This document shows, one piece after another, positions 8,272 through 17,211 of a DNA stretch of 64,000 nucleotides; the first letter of the stretch is position 1; every line of letters starts with the position of its first letter. A program made the translations under genes and the position numbers. Source of the DNA: Mycolicibacterium stellerae (GTDB lineage: Bacteria; Actinomycetota; Actinomycetes; Mycobacteriales; Mycobacteriaceae); NCBI RefSeq assembly GCF_003719305.1, contig NZ_RARC01000003.1, positions 186,001 to 250,000 on the forward strand, in the 5' to 3' direction. The notes beneath the pieces were generated by a model. It made no database searches. It had not been told where the DNA came from and was given only the letters and a program-made list of their open reading frames with translations.

Positions 8272-8366
8272 AATTTGCTGCCCCTTGTACCACACATCGC
8301 GGGCTGCCTACAGTGCCGGAGCAATGTAAGAAGCACTCACTCGGCCTTGAGTTTTAAGGAGGTACG

Positions 8367-8657
8367 GTGGCGGGCGCAGACAAACCGCTGGTTCGATCGC
8401 TGCAACGAGGGTTGCGAATCATCAATGTCGTGGCCGAACGCGGGCCGCTTCACGCCAAGCCTGTCGCGCGCCGCGTCGGGCTTCCGCTGCCCACGACATA
8501 TCACCTTCTCAGGACTCTCGTTCACGATGGCTACCTCGCGCGTCTCGATGACGGCTCCTACGTACTTGGGGGTCGCCTGGATTGGACCGGGATTCCGATG
8601 GCCAACGCCGCGGGGCGATCACTGGCCGCCGTCGCGAGTGGCGCGAGTGGGGATTAA
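8367..8657 (+). CDS. Stand-alone IclR-type DNA-binding domain
   Basis: 96 residues from a GTG with a near-perfect AAGGAGGT ribosome site. Residues 8-70 are an IclR N-terminal winged helix-turn-helix (RSLQRGLRIINVVAERGPL, TTYHLLRTLVHDGYL, DDGSYVLG), but the protein stops about 25 residues after the wing and has no effector-binding domain. It ends four bases before the ATG of a full-length IclR regulator whose HTH is clearly paralogous to it. Either it is a truncated duplicate kept under selection or a genuine single-domain regulator that shares or competes for the same operator. The strong ribosome site argues that it is translated. Confidence 0.75.
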   Translation: MAGADKPLVRSLQRGLRIINVVAERGPLHAKPVARRVGLPLPTTYHLLRTLVHDGYLARLDDGSYVLGGRLDWTGIPMANAAGRSLAAVASGASGD

Positions 8658-8661
8658 GTCG

Positions 8662-9432
8662 ATGGAGGCGTCGGCGCCCACCCTCATCCAGAGCCTGCAA
8701 CGCGGCATGAAGGTGATCGACACCATCGCCGAGCGTGGACCACTGACCGCCAGATCGATCAGCGATTCGACCGGGATCGTTCTTGCCACCGCATATCACT
8801 TGCTGCGCACCCTGATTCACGAGGGATACTTGTGCCGCATCGAGGACGGCCGCTACGCGCTAGGACCACAATTCGAATGTGTCGCCCAACTCGAGGGCCG
8901 TGCCCGCAATTACCGTCTGGTCCGCGAAGCGATGGCGCAGCTGTCAGCGGCCACGCGATCCCATGTCCTCATCGGAATCTTGGAACAGGGCGACATCGAG
9001 GTATGGAGCATAGTCGAGTATCCGTGCGCGCCGCGCATCGAGTGCTGGCCGGGGATGCTGCTGCCCGGACATGCGACTGCGATCGGCAAGAGCATCCTAT
9101 CGAGGATGTCGACCTGGGAGCGTGAGAGCTATCTCAGCCGTAACCCGTTGCAGGTTTATACATCTCATACCATAACGACAAGATCACGTCTTCAATGTCA
9201 GCTAAGCGACGTCCCATTGACGGTAAGTGAACAAGAATTCAGCTACGGGGTCACTTGCGTGGCGTCCGCATTGCACCATGCGGACGCGCTGGCGTCGGTG
9301 GGCATCTCGTATGCATCGAACCGATCCCGGCGCGTGCGGTCCGAACTGGACGAGCATCTCCTGCGCGCAACAGCAGCGATCTCGAACTTGTTGTCTGATA
9401 GTCGAGTTCCCCGGCGACGTATCGTCGCCTAG
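8662..9432 (+). CDS. IclR-family transcriptional regulator
   Basis: 256 residues. N-terminal winged HTH (residues 5-70: IQSLQRGMKVIDTIAERGPL, TAYHLLRTLIHEGYL, EDGRYALG) followed by the IclR effector domain (about 80-245), with the usual LPGHATAIGKSIL and GVTCVASALHH signatures. The start is ATG 8662; GTG 8647, overlapping the preceding gene, is possible. IclR proteins commonly control catabolic operons in response to a pathway metabolite. The position just upstream of the acyl-CoA dehydrogenase operon at 9563, and the palindrome at 8260, suggest local control plus autoregulation. Confidence 0.9.
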   Translation: MEASAPTLIQSLQRGMKVIDTIAERGPLTARSISDSTGIVLATAYHLLRTLIHEGYLCRIEDGRYALGPQFECVAQLEGRARNYRLVREAMAQLSAATRSHVLIGILEQGDIEVWSIVEYPCAPRIECWPGMLLPGHATAIGKSILSRMSTWERESYLSRNPLQVYTSHTITTRSRLQCQLSDVPLTVSEQEFSYGVTCVASALHHADALASVGISYASNRSRRVRSELDEHLLRATAAISNLLSDSRVPRRRIVA

Positions 9433-9562
9433 CGGGGTCGGTGGGGGTGTCGTCGATACCCCTGTCACATCTTTTGGATCACGGTCTCGAAATGTTTAAC
9501 TGACGCTGGCGGGTGGTCGGTCGACCGCCCACGAGATCATATCTTATCGCGAAAGAACCTGA

Positions 9563-10735
9563 ATGCCAGTACTTTCCACCGATGAACGAGCTGCACTCTC
9601 GTTGTCGGTTCGCGCGGCGTGCGAGCGTCTGCTTCCTGAGGAACGGCTACGTTTCGTCGCTTATGACGCCGGGCCTAACGACCGAGGCTTCGACCGTGAA
9701 CTGTGGCGTACGTTGTGCCAGCAGGTCGGCGTGGCCGAGATCGCCGTCTCCGACGATCTGAGCGGCGACGGCTGCGGTGCGTCAGCACAGGCGGCCATCG
9801 CGCACGAACTTGGCCGGGTTCTGGCGCCGGTGCCTTTTCTGTCCTCGGCGGTGTTGGCCACGGACCTACTTGCCGCTACTTGCGAACGCGCCGACCTCCT
9901 CGCCGACGTGATCGCGGGGCAACGCACGGTAGCTGTGGCCCTGCAGAATCGGTGCCGACGCCTCGACCGCACTACCGCGCCTGTGTCGGCGTCTGGCGAC
10001 GGGGACCGGTGGCGGCTGTCGGGATCGGTGCGCCGTGTCTTGGGCGCAGCCGGCGCCGACCACGTCCTCGTCGTCGCCGACACGTATGGGCAACCGGCGA
10101 TTTTCGTGGTGGACCGGAATCAGTCGGGGGTGGCCGTGGCGGTCGAGCGCGTCCTGGACGCCACGCGTCCGATGGCGACGGTCACCCTCCGCGATGCCCC
10201 CGCGCATCGCCTGACCTCCGATCGCCCGGTGGGCGACGTGGTCGACGAGTGTCTGCTCCGCACCATCGCCGTGCTCACCGCCGAGCAGGTGGGAGCCACC
10301 GAACGGGTCCTTGAGATGGCCGTCGAATACGCCTGTACACGGCGGCAATTCGATCGCGCCATCGGCTCCTTTCAGGCCGTCAAGCACCGCCTCGCGGACA
10401 TGTTGGTGGATCTCGAACTCGCGCGCTCGGCGTCGATGGCCGCCATACAGGCCGTCGACGAGGCCAACCCCGAAGCGAAGTGGCGGGTCAGCATGGCGAA
10501 GGCGGTGTGCTCTGAGGGCCTGCGCGATGCGTCGCACGCCAACCTGCAGATCCACGGGGGGATCGGATTTACCTGGGAGCACGCCGCTGGTCTCTACGTC
10601 AAGCGAGCCCGCACCGATGAGGTGCTGTTCGGCGGCCCCGCTGAGCACTGGAACCTGTTGGCCGACACCGCAGCGCTAGTCGCCACCCAACATGATGAAC
10701 GGAGTGGGGAACATGCGTCGGCTGCGTCAAGGTGA
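9563..10735 (+). CDS. Acyl-CoA dehydrogenase, small/non-catalytic-type subunit
   Basis: 390 residues, acyl-CoA dehydrogenase fold. The C-terminal half has the family's flavin-contact regions (RRQFDRAIGSFQAVKHRLADM; LQIHGGIGFTWEH), but the helix that carries the catalytic Glu in active subunits reads EQVGATERVLEMA without the usual E-R-x-G-P-E-R pattern. This is typical of one half of the heteromeric alpha2beta2 FadE enzymes used in mycobacterial steroid side-chain beta-oxidation. The partner is the next gene, whose start lies inside this one. First gene of the operon running to 17104. Confidence 0.85.
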   Translation: MPVLSTDERAALSLSVRAACERLLPEERLRFVAYDAGPNDRGFDRELWRTLCQQVGVAEIAVSDDLSGDGCGASAQAAIAHELGRVLAPVPFLSSAVLATDLLAATCERADLLADVIAGQRTVAVALQNRCRRLDRTTAPVSASGDGDRWRLSGSVRRVLGAAGADHVLVVADTYGQPAIFVVDRNQSGVAVAVERVLDATRPMATVTLRDAPAHRLTSDRPVGDVVDECLLRTIAVLTAEQVGATERVLEMAVEYACTRRQFDRAIGSFQAVKHRLADMLVDLELARSASMAAIQAVDEANPEAKWRVSMAKAVCSEGLRDASHANLQIHGGIGFTWEHAAGLYVKRARTDEVLFGGPAEHWNLLADTAALVATQHDERSGEHASAASR

Positions 10736-11885
10736 CGAGCCCGAAATAGCGACGACCAGCCCAGCCGCGGCGCCGCCGACGCGAGACGACCTGCGAGCGT
10801 TCCTACGGGCGGCCCCCAAACCCGAGGGGCTGCGCAATTACGGGCCTACGCCCACCGCCGCCGACGTGGAGCCCGCCCGGCAATGGCACGCCTACCTCGC
10901 CGCGCACGGCTACACGTGCCTGCACTGGCCGCGTGAGTTCGGCGGAATCGATGCCCCGGTGACGTTCCAGGCAATGTTCGCCGAGGAATGCGCCTACGCC
11001 GACGTACCCCGACAGTTCAGTATCTTCGGCCCAGATTTGGTAGGACCGGTCCTGATCAAGTACGGGTCCGACGAACACAAGGCCACCTACCTCGAACCCA
11101 TCCGCACCGGGGCGCACATCTGGTGTCAATTGTTTTCCGAGCCGGAAGCCGGATCTGACCTCGCCTCGCTGCGCACCCGCGCAAACCCCACCGCGACGGG
11201 ATGGCGCATCGACGGACAGAAGGTCTGGAGTTCCGGAGCCGCAGACGCCGACCTCGGAATTCTGCTGGCCCGCACGGACTCCGACAAGCACCACGGCTTG
11301 TCGATGTTCGTCGTCCCAATGAGTACACCGGGCATCACCGTGCGCCCACTACGCCAGATCGACGGCGAGTCCAAGTTCAACGAGGTTTTCCTGGACGCCG
11401 TCGAACTGCCCGCCGACGCGCTCGTCGGACGACCCGGGCAGGGGTGGGAACTGGCGTTGGCGATGCTGGGCCGGGAACGGCTCACGCTCGGTACCCACGC
11501 CGTGGCGATGTTCCGCCGCCATCACGCGCTCGTTGCGGCCGCCCACGAGCGCGGTGTCCTAGACGCGGTCCTTGGCCGGTCGATGACGCGGTTGTGGGCG
11601 CGGATGTGGCTGCTGCGCTACACGTGGCAGCGTGCCGTCGAACGCGGCGACTTGACCTCGCCGGAATTCTCGGTGCTCAAGCTGGTCACCTCTGAAACCG
11701 ACCGCGACTTATCGGATCTGGCGACCGACGTGCTCGGCGTGGAGGCGTGCACCGACCCCGAGGACGACGAGTTCGTCCGGCACATGCTTGTCGGGCGCGC
11801 GCAGACAATTCTGGGCGGTACCAGCGAGATTCAGCGCAACATACTCGCCGAGCGCGTGCTGGGTTTGCCCAAGGAACCGCATTGA
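10713..11885 (+). CDS. Acyl-CoA dehydrogenase, catalytic-type subunit
   Basis: 390 residues from ATG 10713 (GGAG eight bases upstream; ATG 10692 also possible). It has the N-terminal helical domain, the middle beta domain with CQLFSEPEAGSDLASLRTRA and WRIDGQKVWSSGA, and the C-terminal domain with LGRERLTLG and a terminal GGTSEIQRNILAERVLGLP. The Glu in RERL is in position to be the proton-abstracting base. It overlaps the preceding small subunit by 23 bases, so the two are probably made together as a heteromer that introduces an alpha,beta double bond into an acyl-CoA. Confidence 0.88.
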   Translation: MRRLRQGDEPEIATTSPAAAPPTRDDLRAFLRAAPKPEGLRNYGPTPTAADVEPARQWHAYLAAHGYTCLHWPREFGGIDAPVTFQAMFAEECAYADVPRQFSIFGPDLVGPVLIKYGSDEHKATYLEPIRTGAHIWCQLFSEPEAGSDLASLRTRANPTATGWRIDGQKVWSSGAADADLGILLARTDSDKHHGLSMFVVPMSTPGITVRPLRQIDGESKFNEVFLDAVELPADALVGRPGQGWELALAMLGRERLTLGTHAVAMFRRHHALVAAAHERGVLDAVLGRSMTRLWARMWLLRYTWQRAVERGDLTSPEFSVLKLVTSETDRDLSDLATDVLGVEACTDPEDDEFVRHMLVGRAQTILGGTSEIQRNILAERVLGLPKEPH

Positions 11886-13060
11886 CCGCCGCCACACTGA
11901 CCGAAACGCTGAAGGCCGAACTACGCCCCGGCATGACCGTCGCCCTTGGTGACGGCGTCGGCGTGGTCGGCCGACTCCACGACGGGGCCATGGTGTGCGA
12001 GGCGCTCAGCGCCGCGGCGTCCGAACTCGGTGAGATCAGGCTCGTCGTCGGCTGGTTGCCCGAACCGGCTGAAGGCCTTGACGCCAACGCCTTCCAACAA
12101 GTGACGGTACTGATGCCCGGCGCTGGAGCGCGCACGCTCATGAATAGTGCGGTGTCCCGATTCGTGCCCGCGCGATTCTCGGCGTGGCCAGCATTGCTGG
12201 CCGGAGCGCTGCGGCCCGACGTGCTGCTCACCCGACTCGTGCACCGGGCCGGCGAGTTCCACTTCGGTAGCGAGGTCTCCTACCAGCGAGCGTTGGTCGA
12301 CTCGGGGATACCGGTGCTGGCCGTCATCGACGACGCGACCCCACTGGCGTCCGCTGAGCCTCCGGTGGATCCGGCGCAGGTCCGGATCATTGGTCGAAGC
12401 AGCACCGGTCCCGCTCATCACCACCGCGAACCCGAACCGCTACATGACCAGATCGCTGATACGGTTCTACGTTTCGTCCCCGCAGGGGCCCGGGTTCAGT
12501 ACGGCCCAGGCCAATTGGGCACAGCCTTGCTGCGGCGCGCGACGGTACCGCTGAGCATCGACACCGGGTTGATCACCGACGCCGTCGTTGACCTCGACCG
12601 TCGGGGGCTGCTGTGCGGAATCCCGTCGGCTACCTACCTGACTGGGACAGAGGTGCTCTATGACTGGGCCGACGGGCGTCGGATTCTGCGCGGCGCGCAA
12701 CATACCCACGACCTGACGCGGTTGTCCCGCGGCGCCCCGTTCATCGCCGTGAACACCGCGGTCGAGATCGATCCCGTCGGCTCGGTCAACGTGGAAGGGC
12801 GCGGCGACAAGATCATCGGCGGCATCGGCGGGCACCCCGACTTCTGCGCCGCGGCGCGCACACATCGGCAGGGACTATCGATCATCGCGACACCGTCCAC
12901 CATCAACGGTCGCAGCGCGCTGGTGGATCGGCTCAGTCGCCCCACTTCCACGCCCGCCATCGACGTCGACATCATCGTCACCGAATCGGGACACGCTGAC
13001 CTTCGCGACGCGGATTGGCCGCAGCGGCGTCAGCGCATCGCCGAACTATTCGCCGTCTGA
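11882..13060 (+). CDS. Acetyl-CoA hydrolase/4-hydroxybutyrate CoA-transferase-like protein
   Basis: 392 residues from a TTG that overlaps the upstream stop (TTGA). The fold is that of family I CoA-transferases related to 4-hydroxybutyrate CoA-transferase, with a C-terminal GGIGGHPDF loop and a GRGDKIIGG region that bind CoA. In the well-studied members the catalytic Glu sits in a HTEMFSDG-type motif; here the equivalent reads IDTGLITDAVVDL, with Gly in place of Glu, so a covalent glutamyl-CoA intermediate is not possible at that site. It may have another activity or a scaffolding role. It lies between two acyl-CoA dehydrogenase pairs, so its substrate is probably a pathway acyl-CoA. Confidence 0.75.
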   Translation: MTAATLTETLKAELRPGMTVALGDGVGVVGRLHDGAMVCEALSAAASELGEIRLVVGWLPEPAEGLDANAFQQVTVLMPGAGARTLMNSAVSRFVPARFSAWPALLAGALRPDVLLTRLVHRAGEFHFGSEVSYQRALVDSGIPVLAVIDDATPLASAEPPVDPAQVRIIGRSSTGPAHHHREPEPLHDQIADTVLRFVPAGARVQYGPGQLGTALLRRATVPLSIDTGLITDAVVDLDRRGLLCGIPSATYLTGTEVLYDWADGRRILRGAQHTHDLTRLSRGAPFIAVNTAVEIDPVGSVNVEGRGDKIIGGIGGHPDFCAAARTHRQGLSIIATPSTINGRSALVDRLSRPTSTPAIDVDIIVTESGHADLRDADWPQRRQRIAELFAV

Positions 13061-13076
13061 TCGAGAAAGGCTTCAT

Positions 13077-13985
13077 ATGCCCGCACTGGACGGTCACGTC
13101 GTCCTTGTCACCGGCGGTGGTCGCGGCATCGGTCGCGCGCACTGCCTCGAACTCGCCGCCCATGGCGCCGCGGTTGTTGTCAACGATCCCGGCGTCGCCC
13201 GGGACGGAAGCGGTGGCGGTGGTGGTCCGGCCGACGAAGTCGTCGCCGAGATCACGCTTGCCGGCGGGGCCGCAGTCGCGCACACCGGGTCGGTCACCGA
13301 TTGGCACGACGCGCGCGACATGGTCGAGCGGGCGATCAACGACTTCGGAAGGCTCACCGGCGTGGTGAACAACGCAGGCATTTTGCGGGACGAAATGCTA
13401 ACCAGCGCCACGGAATCCGCCTGGGACGCCGTCATCGATGTCCACCTCAAGGGATCGTTCGCCGTGACTAAACACGCCTGTGACTATTGGCGCGCCCAGT
13501 CCAAGGGAGGACACCCCGTCGACGCCCACGTCGTCAACACCGTCTCGGGAGCAGGTTTATGGGGCAACGTCGGGCAGGCCGCCTACAGCGCGGCCAAGGC
13601 TGGAATCGCGGCGCTGACCCTCGTCACCGCACAGGAGATGCGACGGCACGGTGTCGCAGTCAACGCGATCTCCCCGCTGGCGGTGACAAGGATGAGTGCC
13701 GAGTTTTTCGGAGATCAGCGCGCCGCCGACCCCGAACTTGACCCGGCGTGCATCTCCGCCGTCGTGGCCTGGCTGCAGTCGCCGCAGGCGTCCTGGCTCA
13801 CCGGACAGATTTTGCGCATCGACGGCAAGCGACTCATCCGCATCGAGGGCTATTCCGAGGCGCCGCGTCACTACGTGGCCCGCGACGGCGAGCGGCTCGA
13901 ATTCGCCGAACTAGGACAGGCCGTCAGCTGGCTATGGGATGCCGCGCCGCGCGGTCTGGCCGGCCCGCTGCCGGCCCGCTCGTGA
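13077..13985 (+). CDS. Short-chain dehydrogenase, probable 3-hydroxyacyl-CoA dehydrogenase
   Basis: 302 residues, classical SDR: nucleotide-binding TGGGRGIG (residues 12-19), NNAG (98-101), and catalytic Ser157, Tyr170, Lys174 (NTVSGAG then YSAAK). An extra loop RDGSGGGGGPADEVV and the C-terminal extension resemble the dehydrogenase part of multifunctional enzyme type 2, which oxidises 3-hydroxyacyl-CoA in peroxisomal-type beta-oxidation. Its stop overlaps the next start (GTGA). In this operon it can follow the hydratase at 16322. Confidence 0.88.
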   Translation: MPALDGHVVLVTGGGRGIGRAHCLELAAHGAAVVVNDPGVARDGSGGGGGPADEVVAEITLAGGAAVAHTGSVTDWHDARDMVERAINDFGRLTGVVNNAGILRDEMLTSATESAWDAVIDVHLKGSFAVTKHACDYWRAQSKGGHPVDAHVVNTVSGAGLWGNVGQAAYSAAKAGIAALTLVTAQEMRRHGVAVNAISPLAVTRMSAEFFGDQRAADPELDPACISAVVAWLQSPQASWLTGQILRIDGKRLIRIEGYSEAPRHYVARDGERLEFAELGQAVSWLWDAAPRGLAGPLPARS

Positions 13986-15190
13986 GCACCGCGAACGATC
14001 CGATGGTGCTCAGCCAGACACCATCGGCGAACGACCAGTTCGCGGCGTTATGCGCCAACGACGGCACGCTTGCGAAGCTGCGGTCCTCGATACGAGAGTT
14101 CCTGCACGGTGACCGCGAACTTCACGGGTGGCGACCCGAGGTCGACTCCTGGCTGTCCTGCTGGGACGAGGAATTCAGCGCCCGCCTCGGGGCGGCTGGC
14201 TTCCTTGGCATCACGATTCCGCGCCAGTACGGTGGAGCCGAACTGGGTCACCTGCACCGCTACGTCATCATCGAGGAGCTGTTGGCCCAAGGCGCACCGG
14301 TGGCGGCGCATTGGATCGCCGACCGACAGGTCGCTCCCGCGTTGCTCGCCTACGGCACCGAGGAGCAGCGCCAGCGCATCTTGCCGCGAATCGCGGCGGG
14401 CAGGTTCTACTCCGCCATCGGCATGAGCGAACACGGCGCGGGCTCTGACCTCGCCGCTGTCCAGACCCGCGCGACCAAGACAGACCGAGGGTGGTCGCTC
14501 TCCGGAGCGAAGGTATGGACAAGCGGCGCTCACCACGCCGACCAGATCGTGGTCCTTGCCCGCACCAGTGCACTCGATCCCGAGCATCGGCACGAAGGTT
14601 TCACTCAATTCCTGGTGCCGTGCGACGCGCCAGGCATCACGATCGACCCCATCACCCTGATGTCGGGCGAACACCATTTCAACGAGGTGCTGTTCGACGA
14701 CGTCCACGTTTCCGACGCCGACGTCCTGGGCCAGGTGGGCGCCGGCTGGCACCAGGTCACCTCCGAATTGGCCTTCGAGCGCAGCGGCCCCGAGCGGATC
14801 CTGACCACAATGCCGTTGATCTCGGCGGCCATCGACTGGCTCGCCACGCGACCGATCCACGACGACGCCACCGCCACCGATGTCGGTCATCTGATCGCGC
14901 GCCTGATGTCCCTGCGCCAACTCTCGGTGGCCGTGGCCCGTGCACTGGTGGCTGGCGAACCCGCTGCCAACCAGGCGGCGCTGGTAAAGGATCTCGGCAC
15001 CTCGTTCGAACAGGAATCGGTCGATCTGATTGCCGACCTGTTCGACCGGACCGGCGCGTGCACCGACCTCAACCCTGAGCTGCAGGCGATGCTGGCCACC
15101 GCATGGCTGCATCGTCCGCTGTTCACGCTGCGCGGCGGAACCAACGAAGTGTTGCGCGGTGTAGTGGCCCGAGGCATGGGTCTGCGATGA
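13982..15190 (+). CDS. Acyl-CoA dehydrogenase, catalytic-type subunit (second pair)
   Basis: 402 residues from GTG overlapping the SDR stop. It shows IGMSEHGAGSDLAAVQTRA and WSLSGAKVWTSGA (FAD/substrate region), then LAFERSGPERIL, whose Glu is the likely catalytic base, and a terminal LRGGTNEVLRGVVARGMGLR. The ERSGPER form is characteristic of the catalytic halves of mycobacterial heteromeric FadE enzymes. It is followed, with an ATGA overlap, by a small partner subunit, making the second such pair in one operon. Confidence 0.9.
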   Translation: MSTANDPMVLSQTPSANDQFAALCANDGTLAKLRSSIREFLHGDRELHGWRPEVDSWLSCWDEEFSARLGAAGFLGITIPRQYGGAELGHLHRYVIIEELLAQGAPVAAHWIADRQVAPALLAYGTEEQRQRILPRIAAGRFYSAIGMSEHGAGSDLAAVQTRATKTDRGWSLSGAKVWTSGAHHADQIVVLARTSALDPEHRHEGFTQFLVPCDAPGITIDPITLMSGEHHFNEVLFDDVHVSDADVLGQVGAGWHQVTSELAFERSGPERILTTMPLISAAIDWLATRPIHDDATATDVGHLIARLMSLRQLSVAVARALVAGEPAANQAALVKDLGTSFEQESVDLIADLFDRTGACTDLNPELQAMLATAWLHRPLFTLRGGTNEVLRGVVARGMGLR

Positions 15191-16269
15191 CCAGCATCGA
15201 TACGGTGCTGTCCGGCGGCGTCTTCGGCGCCGCCGTCGACGACTTCGACGCCTTACGTGAACTCGTCGACGAACTCGGCCGCCGCGCCTTCGACGCCGGC
15301 ACCGGCCGTCGAGCGCGCCCGCAGACCCTCGACCATGCACTGTGGGATGCGCTGCAGGACACCGGACTCGACCGACTAACCAGCAATCCGGACAACGGCG
15401 CCGGTCCGGCCGAGCTCGCCGTCGTGCTCTACGGGCTGGCCCGCCACAGCGCCGCCGCACCGCTGGCCGAGACCGACCTACTCGGGGCTTGGCTCGCCGA
15501 TGCGGCAGGTGTCGACGTACCCCCCGCGGGACCCTTGACGGCCGCTCGCGCCGCGGGGACCCTCGGCGGGGGCGCCATCACCGGCACCGGCACCGCCGTG
15601 CCGTTCGGGCGGGTCGCGGCCGCAGTTGTGCTGCTGGTCGACACCGACACAGCGCACTACGTCGGTGTCGTCGACCCCCACGCAGTGTCGATCACTGACG
15701 GTATGAATTTGGCCGGCGAACCCCGCGACGACATCGCCTTCAAATTGTCTCTGCAGCATCTGAATCAGGTTGAGCAGGCGGTGGCCGACGAACTCGTCTG
15801 CAGAGGAGCGTGGGCGCGCTGCATACAGCTGGTCGGCGCGCTCGATGCCGCCGCGGCATCCTCGGTGGCGCACTGCCGCGAGCGCGTGCAGTTCGGCCGC
15901 CCGTTGAGCCGCTTTCAGAGTGTCCAGCAGAGCCTGGCGGTCATGGCCGGAGAGATCGAACGCGGCCGCGCCGCCACCACACTGGCCGTGGCGGCGGCGG
16001 TCGACTCCGGTTTCGCCGACGGACGCACCGAATATGCGGTGGCCGTGGCGAAGGCTGTGCTTGGACCGGTAGCTGCCACAGTGACCAGCGCAGCCCATCA
16101 GCTGCACGGAGCGATCGGCACCAGCATCGAGCATCCGCTGTGGTCGTCCACGCTGCGCGCCCGCAGCTGGGTCGACGAGTTCGGCAGCGCCGGTCATCAC
16201 GCCCGGCGGGTGGGTCGTCTAGCGCTTCACGCCACCAATGTCTGGGACTGCGTCACGGGTGGCATCTGA
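15187..16269 (+). CDS. Acyl-CoA dehydrogenase, small partner subunit (second pair)
   Basis: 360 residues from ATG overlapping the upstream stop. The N-terminal and middle domains are short and Ala-rich; the C-terminal domain keeps the flavin-contact segment CRERVQFGRPLSRFQSVQQSLAVM and HQLHGAIGTSIEHPLW. The position of the catalytic Glu is occupied by non-acidic residues (LVGALDAAAASSV). This fits the non-catalytic half of an alpha2beta2 enzyme with the preceding gene. Confidence 0.85.
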   Translation: MTSIDTVLSGGVFGAAVDDFDALRELVDELGRRAFDAGTGRRARPQTLDHALWDALQDTGLDRLTSNPDNGAGPAELAVVLYGLARHSAAAPLAETDLLGAWLADAAGVDVPPAGPLTAARAAGTLGGGAITGTGTAVPFGRVAAAVVLLVDTDTAHYVGVVDPHAVSITDGMNLAGEPRDDIAFKLSLQHLNQVEQAVADELVCRGAWARCIQLVGALDAAAASSVAHCRERVQFGRPLSRFQSVQQSLAVMAGEIERGRAATTLAVAAAVDSGFADGRTEYAVAVAKAVLGPVAATVTSAAHQLHGAIGTSIEHPLWSSTLRARSWVDEFGSAGHHARRVGRLALHATNVWDCVTGGI

Positions 16270-16321
16270 GACACGGAGCTTCTCAGCTCATCAGCATCAC
16301 GTCAACGAAAGGGCCCCTTTG

Positions 16322-17104
16322 ATGGATCACCTGAACTGGTCGATCGCCGATGGCGTCGGCACCATCATGCTCGACCGGCCGGAAGCACGAAACGCGTTTA
16401 CACTCCCGATGATTCGCGATTGGGAGGACCTGCTGCGGTCCTGCCGCACCGATGAAGACGTGCGCGTGGTCGTCTTAACCGGTGCCGGGGAGAAGGCGTT
16501 CTGCGCCGGGATCGACCTGTCGTGGCTGACTGACGCACGTACTCCGTTGCAGCGCAAAACCGACCTGCACGCCGGCATCCAACGCATCGCACTGGCCGTC
16601 GAGGACCTCGACAAACCGATCATCGCCGCGATCAACGGCGTGGCGGTCGGAGCTGGCTTGGACATGGCACTGATGTGCGATCTGCGCGTCATGTCTAGCA
16701 CTGCGCGCGTCTCAGAGGGCTATGTCAAACTCGGACTGGCTCCCGGCGGCGGCGGCGCGTATTACCTACCCCGGCTCGTTGGTTTGGCCAAGGCGCAGGA
16801 ACTTCTGCTGACAGGCGACGTCGTCGACGCCGACGAAGCCCTGCGCATCGGTCTGGTCAATCGCGTGGCCGAGCCCGGCCAATTGATGTCCGAGACAACC
16901 GCATTGGCGCTGGCCATCGCCGCGAACCCGCCAGCCAGCGTCCGGATGATCCGACGCGTGACCCGCCAGTCGGCCAGCCTGGAGCTACGGCCGGCACTGG
17001 ACCTGGTGTCCTCCCATGTCGCCATCCTGACGACCACCCACGACGTGGCCGAAGCGTTGAGCGCATTGACCGAGAAGCGGGCAGGCCAGTATCTCGGCCG
17101 CTAA
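16322..17104 (+). CDS. Enoyl-CoA hydratase/isomerase
   Basis: 260 residues from ATG 16322. Crotonase fold: oxyanion-hole residues in KAFCAGIDL and NGVAVGAGLDMAL, then the active-site loop EGYVKLGLAPGGGGAYYLPRLVG. One catalytic Glu (SEGYVK) is present; the second is replaced by Gly in PGGGG, so hydration may be weak and isomerase or another crotonase activity is possible. Last gene of the operon, after a 52-base gap from the FadE subunit. It would act on the product of the FadE pairs. Confidence 0.88.
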   Translation: MDHLNWSIADGVGTIMLDRPEARNAFTLPMIRDWEDLLRSCRTDEDVRVVVLTGAGEKAFCAGIDLSWLTDARTPLQRKTDLHAGIQRIALAVEDLDKPIIAAINGVAVGAGLDMALMCDLRVMSSTARVSEGYVKLGLAPGGGGAYYLPRLVGLAKAQELLLTGDVVDADEALRIGLVNRVAEPGQLMSETTALALAIAANPPASVRMIRRVTRQSASLELRPALDLVSSHVAILTTTHDVAEALSALTEKRAGQYLGR

Positions 17105-17211
17105 CGCCGTCTAATCGACGACGCGCTCGGAAGGCGGATTCCACGGGTCATACGTTCTGAAAACCCTGTATTGAAAGGGAATTCGCTCGTCGGTGATTGG
17201 GCCGTCAGTCG

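Noticed and set aside
14048..15460. 470-residue open frame on the minus strand
   Set aside because: Lies antisense to two well-supported acyl-CoA dehydrogenase genes; composition is the Arg/Gly-rich pattern of a GC-rich shadow frame and matches no family.
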